Assembly (NCBI GenBank): GCA_013403005.1 | Contig: JACBOA010000004.1 | Location: 1 to 25,000 of the forward strand | DNA from: Methanobacteriaceae archaeon | Lineage (GTDB): Archaea; Methanobacteriota; Methanobacteria; Methanobacteriales; Methanobacteriaceae | Reading direction: 5' to 3' | DNA: 25,000 bases | Shown here: positions 9,559-23,866 of the stretch, piece by piece | Layout: each line of letters starts with the position of its first letter | How positions within the stretch are numbered: the first letter of the stretch is position 1 | Notes under the pieces: model-generated | Seen by the model: the letters and a program-made list of their open reading frames with translations, nothing else | The model's database searches: none | Told to the model about the DNA's origin: nothing | Translations under genes and position numbers: made by a program

Positions 9559-10159
9559 ACTAAAAAAGTTCAGAAGCATTAAACAGGAAATTAGGATCCT
9601 GGGAGTTGATGATGCTCCCTTTACTCCTCACACCCAAGATCGTGTAATGCTAATTGGAACCGTCTTCAGGGCAGGAACCTGGTTGGATGGAGTGCTCCGC
9701 ACATTTATAACGGTGGATGGGAATGATGCCACAGATGCACTAATTGAGATGGTTAATAAATCACGACACCTGGAACAGCTGGGTGTCATGATGCTGGATG
9801 GCATTACTTTCGGCGGATTCAATGTGGTTGACATAAACAGAATATTTCAGGAAACTGGAGTTCCAGTGGTAGTCATAATGCGCAAGTATCCTGACTTGGA
9901 AAGAATAAAAAATGCTCTAAAGAAATTTCCAGACAGGAAATGGCGGTGGAATTACATTCTTGAAGCTGGAGAAATCTATAAAATTGATAAGATCCATAAT
10001 CAGGAACCCATTTACATGCAGACCAGTGGTATAAGTGAAGAAGATGCTCGAGAGATTGTGATACTTTCTGCAACCAGAAGTGCGATTCCCGAGCCCATAC
10101 GTGCGGCTCATATTATTGCAGCAGGCGTGACCATTGGAGAGTCTAAAGGTAACGCCTAA
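9443..10159 (+). CDS. DUF99 family protein (endonuclease V-like fold), start unresolved
   Basis: The conserved domain runs from about base 9580 (IKQEIRILGVDDAPF) to the stop, about 193 residues, which is the normal family length. Markers include LGVDDAPF, MLDGITFGGFNVVD, VVVIMRKYPD and AAHIIAAGVTIGES. The family is structurally related to endonuclease V/RNase H folds, but its activity is not established. In this frame the only ATG codons are at 9443 and 9449, deep inside rpoL and without a ribosome binding site; starting there adds a Pro/Lys-rich, probably artificial N-terminus of about 45 residues. No ATG, GTG or TTG exists between those and the domain; an ATT at 9578 would give the expected length. 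The coordinates given are the longest ATG-started version. Confidence 0.8.
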   Translation: MVMEKLKEKKLKSQPKKQLNPPRNPPKKPPRKPPKRRSELKKFRSIKQEIRILGVDDAPFTPHTQDRVMLIGTVFRAGTWLDGVLRTFITVDGNDATDALIEMVNKSRHLEQLGVMMLDGITFGGFNVVDINRIFQETGVPVVVIMRKYPDLERIKNALKKFPDRKWRWNYILEAGEIYKIDKIHNQEPIYMQTSGISEEDAREIVILSATRSAIPEPIRAAHIIAAGVTIGESKGNA

Positions 10160-10429
10160 TACCTAATAACGTTGAATAAAAAAATATGAGTCAAGCCTTC
10201 TATCAATTCCATCAATAATTTCAATCAAATATGCTATAACTATAATTTCAACCAAATAATATACATTAACCATAATTTCAACCATAAAGCATGCAACTGG
10301 AGGGTTTTAGTAAACTTTTTTCATAATCTGGGAGATTTATAAATGGATCATCAATGGATCCAGATCTGAACTTCAAATTATACGGATTTAACTTAAATTC
10401 ATGAGTTTTGATGAATTTATGGAAGTCAA
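10160..10429. other. Intergenic region with three spaced copies of ATAATTTCAAYCA
   Basis: This 270-bp AT-rich gap has copies of the 13-mer at 10215, 10242 and 10272, spaced 27 and 30 bp, upstream of the Nudix gene. No open frame with a ribosome binding site was seen. It is probably the Nudix promoter region. Confidence 0.5.
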
Positions 10430-10888
10430 ATGTTAGATAATTTAATGTTAGATATAAAGAGGGGAAACTTTATTAAAAATTATAAACATCCTTTTTTAAC
10501 AGTTGATGCAGTGATAACTGATCAACATGGAGATATAGTATTTATTCGCAGGAAAAACCCTCCTTACCAGGGATCATGGGCCTTTCCCGGTGGTTTTGTG
10601 GAGTATGGCGAAACAGTTGAAGAAGCAGTTCTAAGAGAAGTTAAAGAAGAAACAGGACTTGAAATAGAGATTAGGGAGTTACTGGGAGTTTATTCAGATC
10701 CACAAAGGGATCCCCGGGGACACACAATTTCGATCTGCTTTTTGGCTAAAATAAGCGAAGGTGAACTTCGAGCAGGCACCGATGCTGCTGAAGTGTCAAC
10801 TTTCACCATAGAAAAAGCTCTTAAAAGTGATTTAGCCTTTGATCACAAAGATATTTTGATGGATGCTCTGGAAAAGTTAAGTGCATGA
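10430..10888 (+). CDS. Nudix hydrolase, possibly ADP-ribose pyrophosphatase
   Basis: Hydrolyses a nucleoside diphosphate linked to another group. The 152-residue protein contains a complete Nudix box, matching GX5EX7REUXEEXGU, at residues 55-77 (G55, E61, R69-E70, E73-E74, G76-L77). A proline about 14 residues after the box (VYSDP) resembles the ADP-ribose pyrophosphatase subgroup, to which a characterised methanogen homologue from Methanocaldococcus belongs; the substrate remains an inference. The start is uncertain: ATG 10430 and ATG 10445 are both in frame and neither has a clear ribosome binding site. The gene stands alone, with 208 bp before tfs. Confidence 0.88.
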   Translation: MLDNLMLDIKRGNFIKNYKHPFLTVDAVITDQHGDIVFIRRKNPPYQGSWAFPGGFVEYGETVEEAVLREVKEETGLEIEIRELLGVYSDPQRDPRGHTISICFLAKISEGELRAGTDAAEVSTFTIEKALKSDLAFDHKDILMDALEKLSA

Positions 10889-11096
10889 TGAGAGATCTAA
10901 TATGAGAAATCTATTATGGAAAACAATTATTTAACTAATGATTTTAACTAATGATATAAAATTAAGGCAATAATAAACAGTGTAACTTTGTATTAAAAAA
11001 TTTATAAAAAACTGATATCAATCTCAATAATCAAAAAATATCTTAAATTATAAAAATTCGGATTTCACTAAGTTAAATTTTATAAGGAGGATTTTA

Positions 11097-11411
11097 ATGG
11101 AATTTTGCCCTAAATGTGGGACAGTCATGTTCCCTAAAGGTGACTGTTTCCAGTGTAGTTGTGGTTACCAAAAAAAGATAACCAAGGAAACTCTAAGTGA
11201 ATATGAGGTTTCAGAAAAATTAGCCCCCAAGGAGAATGTAATTGTAACTGGGGATGATGTTAAAACCCTGCCTACAACCAAGGCTTTATGTCCTAAATGT
11301 GGCAATCGAGAGGCATTCTGGTGGTTACAACAAACCAGAAGGGCTGATGAATCTGAAACCAGATTTTTAAGATGCACCAAATGCGGACAGACTTGGCGAG
11401 AATATGACTGA
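11097..11411 (+). CDS. tfs: Transcription factor S (TFS, TFIIS/Rpb9-like)
   Basis: Stimulates RNA cleavage by stalled archaeal RNA polymerase so that synthesis can resume. The 104-residue protein has an N-terminal zinc ribbon (C4, C7, C20, C22) and a C-terminal zinc ribbon (C65, C68, C93, C96). The acidic catalytic pair D84-E85 sits in QQTRRADESETRF, the hairpin that inserts into the polymerase active site. Length is exactly as expected. The ATG at 11097 is preceded by AAGGAGGA. It is the first gene of a probable operon tfs-membrane protein-pcn-gins51 with gaps of 23, 17 and 13 nt. Confidence 0.96.
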   Translation: MEFCPKCGTVMFPKGDCFQCSCGYQKKITKETLSEYEVSEKLAPKENVIVTGDDVKTLPTTKALCPKCGNREAFWWLQQTRRADESETRFLRCTKCGQTWREYD

Positions 11412-11434
11412 TCTAGGGAGTGGGGGATGTTCAA

Positions 11435-12082
11435 ATGGCAGAAAAGCCTAATAATGTTTCAAACCAGTCTATCTCCGAAAATGATGAGTCTAAGGATAAT
11501 GGTGATTCTAAGAATAATTTTACTGAAAAATCACCATCTAAAAATCCTTCAAGAAGATTCAGAGACTTTTTAACTGCTGGTAATCTAGAAGAAAATGGAT
11601 CTCCTAATGATTCTCCAAAAGCAAAAGTCTCCTCAGAAGATTTTAAAGAAAATAACGAATTTGAAGGTAAAGAAAACGAGGATAAAAGCCAAACTGAAGT
11701 GCATGAATTCCATTTCAGTCAGGAGCTCATGAAATTTGATATTTACAGGAAGCTCCGCTCCAATAAAGAAAGGGTCATTAAGGTCACTGGAGGGATAATC
11801 GGAACCATTTTCATCATTGCAGGGATATTATATATTATGGGTGCTGCGTTTAGAGTAGCTGACAATGTAATATTCGGTGAAAGAGCAGTTCTATCTGCTT
11901 TTTTAATATTGGTGGGGGTTCTAATCCTGGCAGGAATATTCGCAAGGTCCCAGTTGGAAGGAACTTTCCTTAAAAACATACACAGTGAACTGGAAGTGGC
12001 TGAAGACCCATCTTCTGATGGGAAATCTTCAGATAAGAAAGAAAAACAAAAAAGTAATATATATCAGAAGGATAAAAAGTAA
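11435..12082 (+). CDS. Two-helix membrane protein of unknown function in the tfs-pcn operon
   Basis: I do not recognise a family. The 215-residue protein has a long polar, Asn/Asp/Glu/Ser/Lys-rich and probably disordered N-terminus (1-90) and an amphipathic stretch (FHFSQELMKFDIYRKLRSNKER cut into 92-113). Two predicted transmembrane helices follow at about 116-139 (GGIIGTIFIIAGILYIMGAA) and 151-171 (VLSAFLILVGVLILAGIFA). The C-terminus (about 190-215) is Lys/Ser-rich. Both tails probably face the same side. The start is ATG 11435, preceded by GGGGGAT; the in-frame GTG at 11420 lies within the ribosome binding region. Its position between a transcription factor and the sliding clamp is notable, but no functional link can be read from sequence. 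Confidence 0.8.
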   Translation: MAEKPNNVSNQSISENDESKDNGDSKNNFTEKSPSKNPSRRFRDFLTAGNLEENGSPNDSPKAKVSSEDFKENNEFEGKENEDKSQTEVHEFHFSQELMKFDIYRKLRSNKERVIKVTGGIIGTIFIIAGILYIMGAAFRVADNVIFGERAVLSAFLILVGVLILAGIFARSQLEGTFLKNIHSELEVAEDPSSDGKSSDKKEKQKSNIYQKDKK

Positions 12083-12097
12083 TTTAAAGGAGGATGA

Positions 12098-12834
<737 letters not shown>

Positions 12835-12847
12835 GTGAGGAATAGGG

Positions 12848-13831
12848 TTGGATGAGTTTTTCCAGAATTTGAGGGAGATCCAAAAAAAAGAGAGAAGTTT
12901 AAGTGGTCTATCTCCGGTGGGGGAGGACTTCTACCAGCAGATCTCCAATTATTTCAACAAGCTAATGAAAAGGATAGATAATAATCCGTTTTCATTCGAG
13001 TCGTACCTTCTCCGAGATGCTCAGAGAATAGTGGTTGAGATCTGCGAGAGAAGAGAGCATAAAATAACCAACAGTGCAGTGATGAATGTCCAGCGTTCTT
13101 ATCAAATATTCAAAGACACTGTTGAAGATGTTAAGCCTAACATCCCCCAGAATTCAACCCCAGAAGAACAAAAACTTTACATGGACTTGTACCGGAATCT
13201 GGGAAGATATCGGGAAGAACTGAGGTCTCCTTTAAGATCTTACTCTTCCAAAAACAAAAAATCTTCAGATTCATCTTCAAAGGCGATAAATCGCCAATTA
13301 CAGGCAGATGCAGGGGATATACTCGACATCCCAGATAAAAGTAATGATGTTGATGGAAAAATACCATACAATAGTGAAGTTCATATTTCTAAAAATATAA
13401 GAGAATCTAAAAAAATAAGGGAACAACCTTCTTTTAGAGATGAGATTCCTCCTGAAATTCAGGATGAAATATACAGGGAGTTCGGAAAAGAACCCTCCAG
13501 ACAGGATTTTCAAGGATCTAAATCATCTTCAAAAGAAATTAAGGATTCTGGGATAAATGCCACTGATTCCCATAGTTCTAACGGAGAATTAGAAAATCTA
13601 CCTGGAACTGGAAGTGGGGGTAGTGGTTCATTTTCATCTGGAAATATTCCCGAGACCAATAAAACATCCACTGAGGTTTTAATGATCCTGGATGAAATTC
13701 CTTCCATTATGGGTGTGGATAGCAAGGTTTACGGTCCCTTTTATCCAGGAGATATCATCACCATGCCCAAACCCAATGCCCGTATATTGATTAAAAACCA
13801 CAAGGGAAAGTCCATCCAAAGGTATAAATAA
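12848..13831 (+). CDS. gins51: GINS replication complex subunit Gins51
   Basis: Component of the archaeal CMG-like helicase (Cdc45/RecJ-MCM-GINS). The 327-residue protein has an N-terminal helical A domain (1-130; SPVGEDFYQQISNYF, LLRDAQRIVVEICERREHKI) and a C-terminal B domain (276-327; VLMILDEIPSIMGVDSKVYG, then GPFYPGDIITMPKPNARILI). The A-then-B order is the Gins51 arrangement. The domains are joined by an unusually long, Ser/Lys/Gly-rich linker (131-275), making the protein longer than typical archaeal Gins51. The start is a TTG at 12848: an in-frame stop lies just upstream, no ATG or GTG is available nearby, and GAGGAATAGGG provides the ribosome binding site. Linkage to pcn supports the call. 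Confidence 0.85.
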   Translation: MDEFFQNLREIQKKERSLSGLSPVGEDFYQQISNYFNKLMKRIDNNPFSFESYLLRDAQRIVVEICERREHKITNSAVMNVQRSYQIFKDTVEDVKPNIPQNSTPEEQKLYMDLYRNLGRYREELRSPLRSYSSKNKKSSDSSSKAINRQLQADAGDILDIPDKSNDVDGKIPYNSEVHISKNIRESKKIREQPSFRDEIPPEIQDEIYREFGKEPSRQDFQGSKSSSKEIKDSGINATDSHSSNGELENLPGTGSGGSGSFSSGNIPETNKTSTEVLMILDEIPSIMGVDSKVYGPFYPGDIITMPKPNARILIKNHKGKSIQRYK

Positions 13832-13869
13832 ACAGTGAAATAAATATAGCCAGATATAGAGTCAGGCTT

Positions 13870-13878
13870 TTTATAATA
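13870..13878 (+). promoter_or_regulatory. Candidate TATA box for the rpl44e operon
   Basis: TTTATAATA sits in the 113-bp gap after gins51, about 67 nt before the rpl44e ATG. It matches the methanogen box A style and would start transcription near 13900, leaving a leader that contains GAGGTGAT. Confidence 0.4.
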
Positions 13879-13942
13879 GTAAGAGGACCATTACTTAATT
13901 TTACGAGGGCATTGACTTATTTTTACAGCCAAAGAGGTGATT

Positions 13943-14226
<284 letters not shown>

Positions 14227-14235
14227 GTGAAAGTC

Positions 14236-14412
<177 letters not shown>

Positions 14413-14421
14413 GGTGTTTTA

Positions 14422-15197
<776 letters not shown>

Positions 15198-15201
<4 letters not shown>

Positions 15202-15368
15202 AAATGAAAATGCGGCGGTGTCGTTTGTGCAAAGAATACACCATAAAGGATCACTGCCCCTATTGCGAGGGAGAATTAGAAGTGATTTACCCTCCTAAAT
15301 ATTCTCCTCTGGATAAATATGGAAAATACAGAAGAATTCTCAAAAAACAACACGCTGAATCCAATTAA
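15198..15368 (+). CDS. nop10: H/ACA RNP component Nop10
   Basis: Small zinc-binding protein of the H/ACA ribonucleoprotein that guides rRNA pseudouridylation by Cbf5. The 56-residue product has C8/C11 (CRLCKEYT) and C20/C23 (CPYC), followed by the family signature YPPKYSPLDKYGKYRR (31-46). The glycine that usually follows the last cysteine in Nop10 (CPxCG) is glutamate here (CPYCEG). The ATG at 15198 overlaps the aIF2-alpha stop by four bases (ATGA). Two further in-frame ATGs occur at codons 3 and 5 (MKMKM), so the exact start is not certain. Confidence 0.95.
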
Positions 15369-15376
15369 TTCATTAG

Positions 15377-15408
15377 AGGAGATTGTTTTTCATATATTCT
15401 AATCTCCT
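15377..15408 (+). terminator. Hairpin downstream of nop10
   Basis: AGGAGATT (15377-15384) pairs perfectly with AATCTCCT (15401-15408) around a 16-nt loop. It lies 8 nt after the nop10 stop and 114 nt before the PAC2 start. No long T-run follows, so it may be a processing site or transcript-stabilising hairpin rather than a terminator. Confidence 0.35.
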
Positions 15409-15522
15409 AAAGGATTTCATAAAAATCATCCAGGAAGGACTCAATTAACTAATCTTGAAATATTAATTTAATCAATCAATTAGGGTGATTCGGATTAATT
15501 AGATTATAAAGGGAGTGTTCAG

Positions 15523-16296
15523 ATGAAGGAAACATTCATAAAAATGATTAAAGAAGTAGAACTTGAAGATCCCATTTTTATCGAAGCCCTACCAGGTATT
15601 GGTCATGTAGGTAAACTGGTTGCAGAGCACATCATCCACGAACTCGGGGCAGAAAAATTCGCAGAACTTTACTCACCATCATTCCCACCACAGGTCTTTG
15701 TAGATGAAGATGGAATTGTAGAGCCCATGAAAAACGAGTTTTATTATCTCAAAGCCCAGGGTGAAGATAAAAGAGATTTCATATTTTTGGGTGGAAACAC
15801 CCAGGGACTCAGTCCAGAAGGTCAATATGAAATATGTGGTTTTGTACTGGACTTTGTGGAAAAATACGGTGTTAAAGAAATATACACATTGGGAGGACTT
15901 GGAACCGGCCAACCAGTAGAAAAACCAAAAGTTTTCGGAGCTGCAACCAGTAAAGAACTGGCAGAGGATCTTCAAGAACGTGGTGTCACCTTAAGGTCTG
16001 CTGATGGTGGTATAATCGGTGCCTCAGGATTAATTCTTGGTTTGGGCATGTCCAGGGGTATGAATGGTGTATGCCTAATGGGTGAAACTCCTGGATACTT
16101 CATTGATGCCGATGCATCCAAGGCAGTTCTCACTGTGCTTTTAGAGATGCTCAAAATCGAGGTTGACGTTGCAAAACTGGAGGAAAGGGCTGAAGAAACC
16201 CGGAAGATGATCACCAAAGCACAGCAAATGGAAAGAGAAATGGCTGAAAGGATGAACATCGTACCTGGGGAAGAAGACCTCCGATACATAGGTTAA
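15523..16296 (+). CDS. PAC2 family protein (proteasome assembly chaperone-like)
   Basis: Member of the archaeal PAC2 family, which includes the proteasome assembly chaperones PbaA/PbaB. The 257-residue protein has the N-terminal ALPGIGHVGKLVAEHIIHEL (23-42), a central LGGLGTGQPVEKPKVFGAAT and SADGGIIGASGLILGLGMSR, and a C-terminal coiled-coil-like helix (about 210-245). It ends in RYIG, so no HbYX proteasome-docking tripeptide is present. The ATG at 15523 follows GGGAGTG. This gene commonly follows nop10 in euryarchaea, here after 154 bp with a hairpin. A second paralogue lies at 18524-19243; whether the two pair up is unknown. Confidence 0.88.
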   Translation: MKETFIKMIKEVELEDPIFIEALPGIGHVGKLVAEHIIHELGAEKFAELYSPSFPPQVFVDEDGIVEPMKNEFYYLKAQGEDKRDFIFLGGNTQGLSPEGQYEICGFVLDFVEKYGVKEIYTLGGLGTGQPVEKPKVFGAATSKELAEDLQERGVTLRSADGGIIGASGLILGLGMSRGMNGVCLMGETPGYFIDADASKAVLTVLLEMLKIEVDVAKLEERAEETRKMITKAQQMEREMAERMNIVPGEEDLRYIG

Positions 16297-16462
16297 ATCT
16301 ATTGATCTATAATAATCTAAGTTTTATTTTACATTAACTGGTTTTATTATCTGGTTTATGGCGATAATTAAATTAAACCATTGAAAACTAGATTATTTTT
16401 TTTATTTTTTCTTTAATTAATTTCAAATGTATTGGGATATAATCCAGAAAAGGGGTGAAAAA

Positions 16463-17731
<1,269 letters not shown>

Positions 17732-17885
17732 AAATATTAATAGCTACCATAATGGCAAATAGTTAAATAGCGAAGTGTATAGGAAAATTTTACAAGAAAA
17801 TTTTTTTATACCCTTTTAGTTAACCCCTAATTAGAGAATCCAAAAATTATGACATTGTTATAAAAAGATTTTTTGAGGTGTTTAG
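17732..17885. promoter_or_regulatory. Intergenic region with candidate promoter for the microprotein gene
   Basis: TTTTTTTATACC at about 17801-17812 is both a T-rich tract that could end the EndoQ transcript and a possible TATA box about 80 nt before the microprotein ATG. A second A/T box, TTATAAAAA at 17858, is too close to the start codon to leave room for the ribosome binding site. Confidence 0.35.
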
Positions 17886-17990
17886 ATGGGTATTGGTATG
17901 GAATATTCTTGGACAATATTGGGTGTAATTATTGGCGGATTTATTCTAGTAAACCTGGTGATACAGGCTTTAAACAGAAATCCTGCATAG
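17886..17990 (+). CDS. 34-residue single-pass membrane microprotein
   Basis: ATG at 17886 with a strong ribosome binding site GAGGTG five nucleotides upstream, ending at TAG 17988-17990. The peptide starts MGIGMEYSWTILGVIIGG and continues with FILVNLVIQALNRNPA. One hydrophobic helix (about residues 8-28) is flanked by a polar N-terminus and a short C-terminal tail with one Arg. I do not recognise a family. Evidence for coding is the ideal ribosome binding site and the clean membrane-helix composition; against it is only its shortness. It lies alone between endoQ and the tRNA-Arg genes. Confidence 0.65.
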   Translation: MGIGMEYSWTILGVIIGGFILVNLVIQALNRNPA

Positions 17991-18322
<332 letters not shown>

Positions 18323-18439
18323 ACAATGATTTTTAGCAATATTTTTATCTTTTATTCTTTTTTTCTTTTTTACAGTCCAATAAGAACTCGGTTCCAATTG
18401 ATTGGTAAAGATTCAAACATTACAAAAAAGTATACAGGA

Positions 18440-18522
<83 letters not shown>

Positions 18523-18523
18523 T

Positions 18524-19243
18524 TTAACTGTATGCTGGTGATTCTCCTTCGCCTTGAACAGCCTGTGCAAGTTCTTTTAGTCTTGACTCTATTTCTTCGG
18601 CTTCTTTCAAAAGTGGCTCGGAGTTAACTTCTATGTCCAGCATCCTATTTAAAACATCCACCACACTGGCAGCTGCCCTGGGATCAGGGTACTGGTTTAG
18701 GACCTCGGCAAATAGACATGAACCTGGAATGTCACGGCTCATGCTTCGGGTTAGGAGGGTGCCTGAAAGTCCATTTATGTTTCCAAAGGGAAGTATAGGC
18801 AGATCCAATTCCCCTAATCTTTTAAGTCCTTCTATGGAGTTTGCAGCACCTGCCACACCATTGCTTTTTTGCCTTACTGCAATGCTGTTTAGGGTAATGA
18901 TCTCTTTACTGTTATTGCGATCCATCCAATCCACAATGGCATTGGTCATGTCATAGGTAACATTGGGGGGAACCACGAAATCTGATAGGAATAAAACCAG
19001 GTCATCAGCACTGTAGATTCTAAAGGGATGTATAGCAACCCCTCTGTAGAGAACTGCCAGTGGAGGGAAATATTTGGATTCTATATGTCCAATTTCTTTC
19101 ATTTTCAGTTCTTCAACCAGAAGCCATCCCACAATATTGCCAATAAGCCCCAATTCTGGGGATCCTTCAATAACTGCTGCGTTTTCTACATCTTCGGATA
19201 TTATTTTACAGCATTCCACTTCAGTTTCCACCATTTGCACCAT
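18524..19243 (-). CDS. PAC2 family protein, second paralogue (proteasome assembly chaperone-like)
   Basis: The 239-residue protein shows the PAC2 pattern: IEGSPELGLIGNIVGWLLVEEL (24-45 region, here cut), a central NSIAVRQKSNGVAGAANSIEG, GNINGLSGTLLTRSMSRDIPG and a C-terminal charged helix. It is clearly distinct in sequence from the paralogue at 15523-16296. It ends in PAYS: the last three residues A-Y-S resemble the HbYX (hydrophobic-Tyr-any) tail by which PbaA-type chaperones dock on the 20S proteasome, although alanine is a weak match. The ATG at 19243 overlaps the TGA of the upstream PepSY gene by one base (TGATG), with GGGGGTG upstream. tRNA-Arg(TCT) follows 8 nt downstream. Confidence 0.85.
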   Translation of the reverse strand: MVQMVETEVECCKIISEDVENAAVIEGSPELGLIGNIVGWLLVEELKMKEIGHIESKYFPPLAVLYRGVAIHPFRIYSADDLVLFLSDFVVPPNVTYDMTNAIVDWMDRNNSKEIITLNSIAVRQKSNGVAGAANSIEGLKRLGELDLPILPFGNINGLSGTLLTRSMSRDIPGSCLFAEVLNQYPDPRAAASVVDVLNRMLDIEVNSEPLLKEAEEIESRLKELAQAVQGEGESPAYS

Positions 19244-19686
19244 CAGGGAGCACCCCCTGCTCCTCCTAAATTCTCACCAGTCTTGGCATCGATGTAGATT
19301 TCACCAACCTGGTTTCCATTCATCATCACTGGAACTAGGTACATCTGTTTCCCATTGGAAGTAATCAGTTTAGGAGTTCCTGCAGTAGCTCCTTCTTGTT
19401 TAATAAAATTCTGGGCAATGGATTTCGCTTTGGAAGAGGATATCACATTACTACTTCCTGATCCACTTGACTTGGAGCTGGACGATGTTGAAACACTGGA
19501 TGCAGAACTTTGCTGACTCCCAGTGTCAGTTCCCACAGAATCACTGGACTGTTGGCTAGTATCAGGAGTGGTTGGTTTAACTGGTTGCCACAGTCCTTGA
19601 GTAGTGTTGGATATTTGGTAACCTGCAGCAGCCACACCAATAAGTAATACTATGACCACGGATACCAGGATTTTGGAGTCTATCAT
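19243..19686 (-). CDS. Exported or membrane-anchored protein with Ser/Thr-rich stalk and PepSY-like domain
   Basis: The 147-residue product has an N-terminal hydrophobic helix (4-22, ILVSVVIVLLIGVAAAGY), a long Ser/Thr/Gln-rich low-complexity stalk (about 36-88), and a C-terminal region resembling a PepSY/YPEB domain: AKSIAQNFIKQEGA, then LITSNGKQMYLVPVMMNGNQ and VGEIYIDAKTGENLGGAGG. PepSY domains often inhibit or bind peptidases; this role is inferred, not shown. The protein is probably anchored outside the membrane by its uncleaved N-terminal helix. ATG 19686 has an excellent GAGGTGAT site. It is translationally coupled (1-bp overlap) to the PAC2 gene, an unexpected partner for a surface protein. 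Confidence 0.75.
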   Translation of the reverse strand: MIDSKILVSVVIVLLIGVAAAGYQISNTTQGLWQPVKPTTPDTSQQSSDSVGTDTGSQQSSASSVSTSSSSKSSGSGSSNVISSSKAKSIAQNFIKQEGATAGTPKLITSNGKQMYLVPVMMNGNQVGEIYIDAKTGENLGGAGGAP

Positions 19687-21861
<2,175 letters not shown>

Positions 21862-21864
21862 TTG

Positions 21865-22659
<795 letters not shown>

Positions 22660-22666
22660 GAGGTGA

Positions 22667-23555
<889 letters not shown>

Positions 23556-23556
<1 letters not shown>

Positions 23557-23589
23557 GGGATAAAAATCCCTACATTTTTCTATTTTTTT
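23556..23589 (+). terminator. Hairpin plus T-tract terminator of the frh operon
   Basis: AGGGAT (23556-23561), loop AAAA, ATCCCT (23566-23571), followed by ACATTTTTCTATTTTTTT. The hairpin begins on the last base of the frhB stop codon. Hairpin plus uridine-rich tract fits factor-independent termination in archaea. Confidence 0.65.
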
Positions 23590-23866
23590 ATAATTTTTCT
23601 AAATTCTAATAGCTCTTTTTCGGTTTACCTATAAACGATGTAAAATTGATTTATATGGTTAATTTATTCAATCAAAATGCATAAATTCTCTTTTCATACC
23701 TTAAAATTATTTAATAATGGTTTTTTAAAAGCATTTCTAATTAGAATGCCTATGCCGATTATCAGTTCGTAATGTTTTCTTAATTAGGTAAGTGATGTTT
23801 AAAATCAAAAAATTTAGGAGGGGATAATAACAAAAATTAACAACGAAGATCATAGGGGGAATTTTA
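23590..23866. other. Intergenic region upstream of the TPR gene
   Basis: AT-rich, with no open frame that has a start codon at suitable spacing. It contains a strong ribosome-binding-like sequence, AGGAGGGG, at about 23816-23823, with no ATG, GTG or TTG properly placed after it, and a second one (AGGGGGAA, about 23852) used by the TPR gene. Confidence 0.45.

Noticed and set aside
9190..10159. A single RpoL-DUF99 fusion protein
   Set aside because: The frames differ and a stop codon ends rpoL; fusion would need a +1 frameshift for which no clear stimulatory element is visible. Kept only as one option in the findings.
15972..16289. 105-codon minus-strand open frame opposite the first PAC2 gene
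   Set aside because: Antisense shadow; Ser/Ile-rich translation typical of reversed coding sequence.
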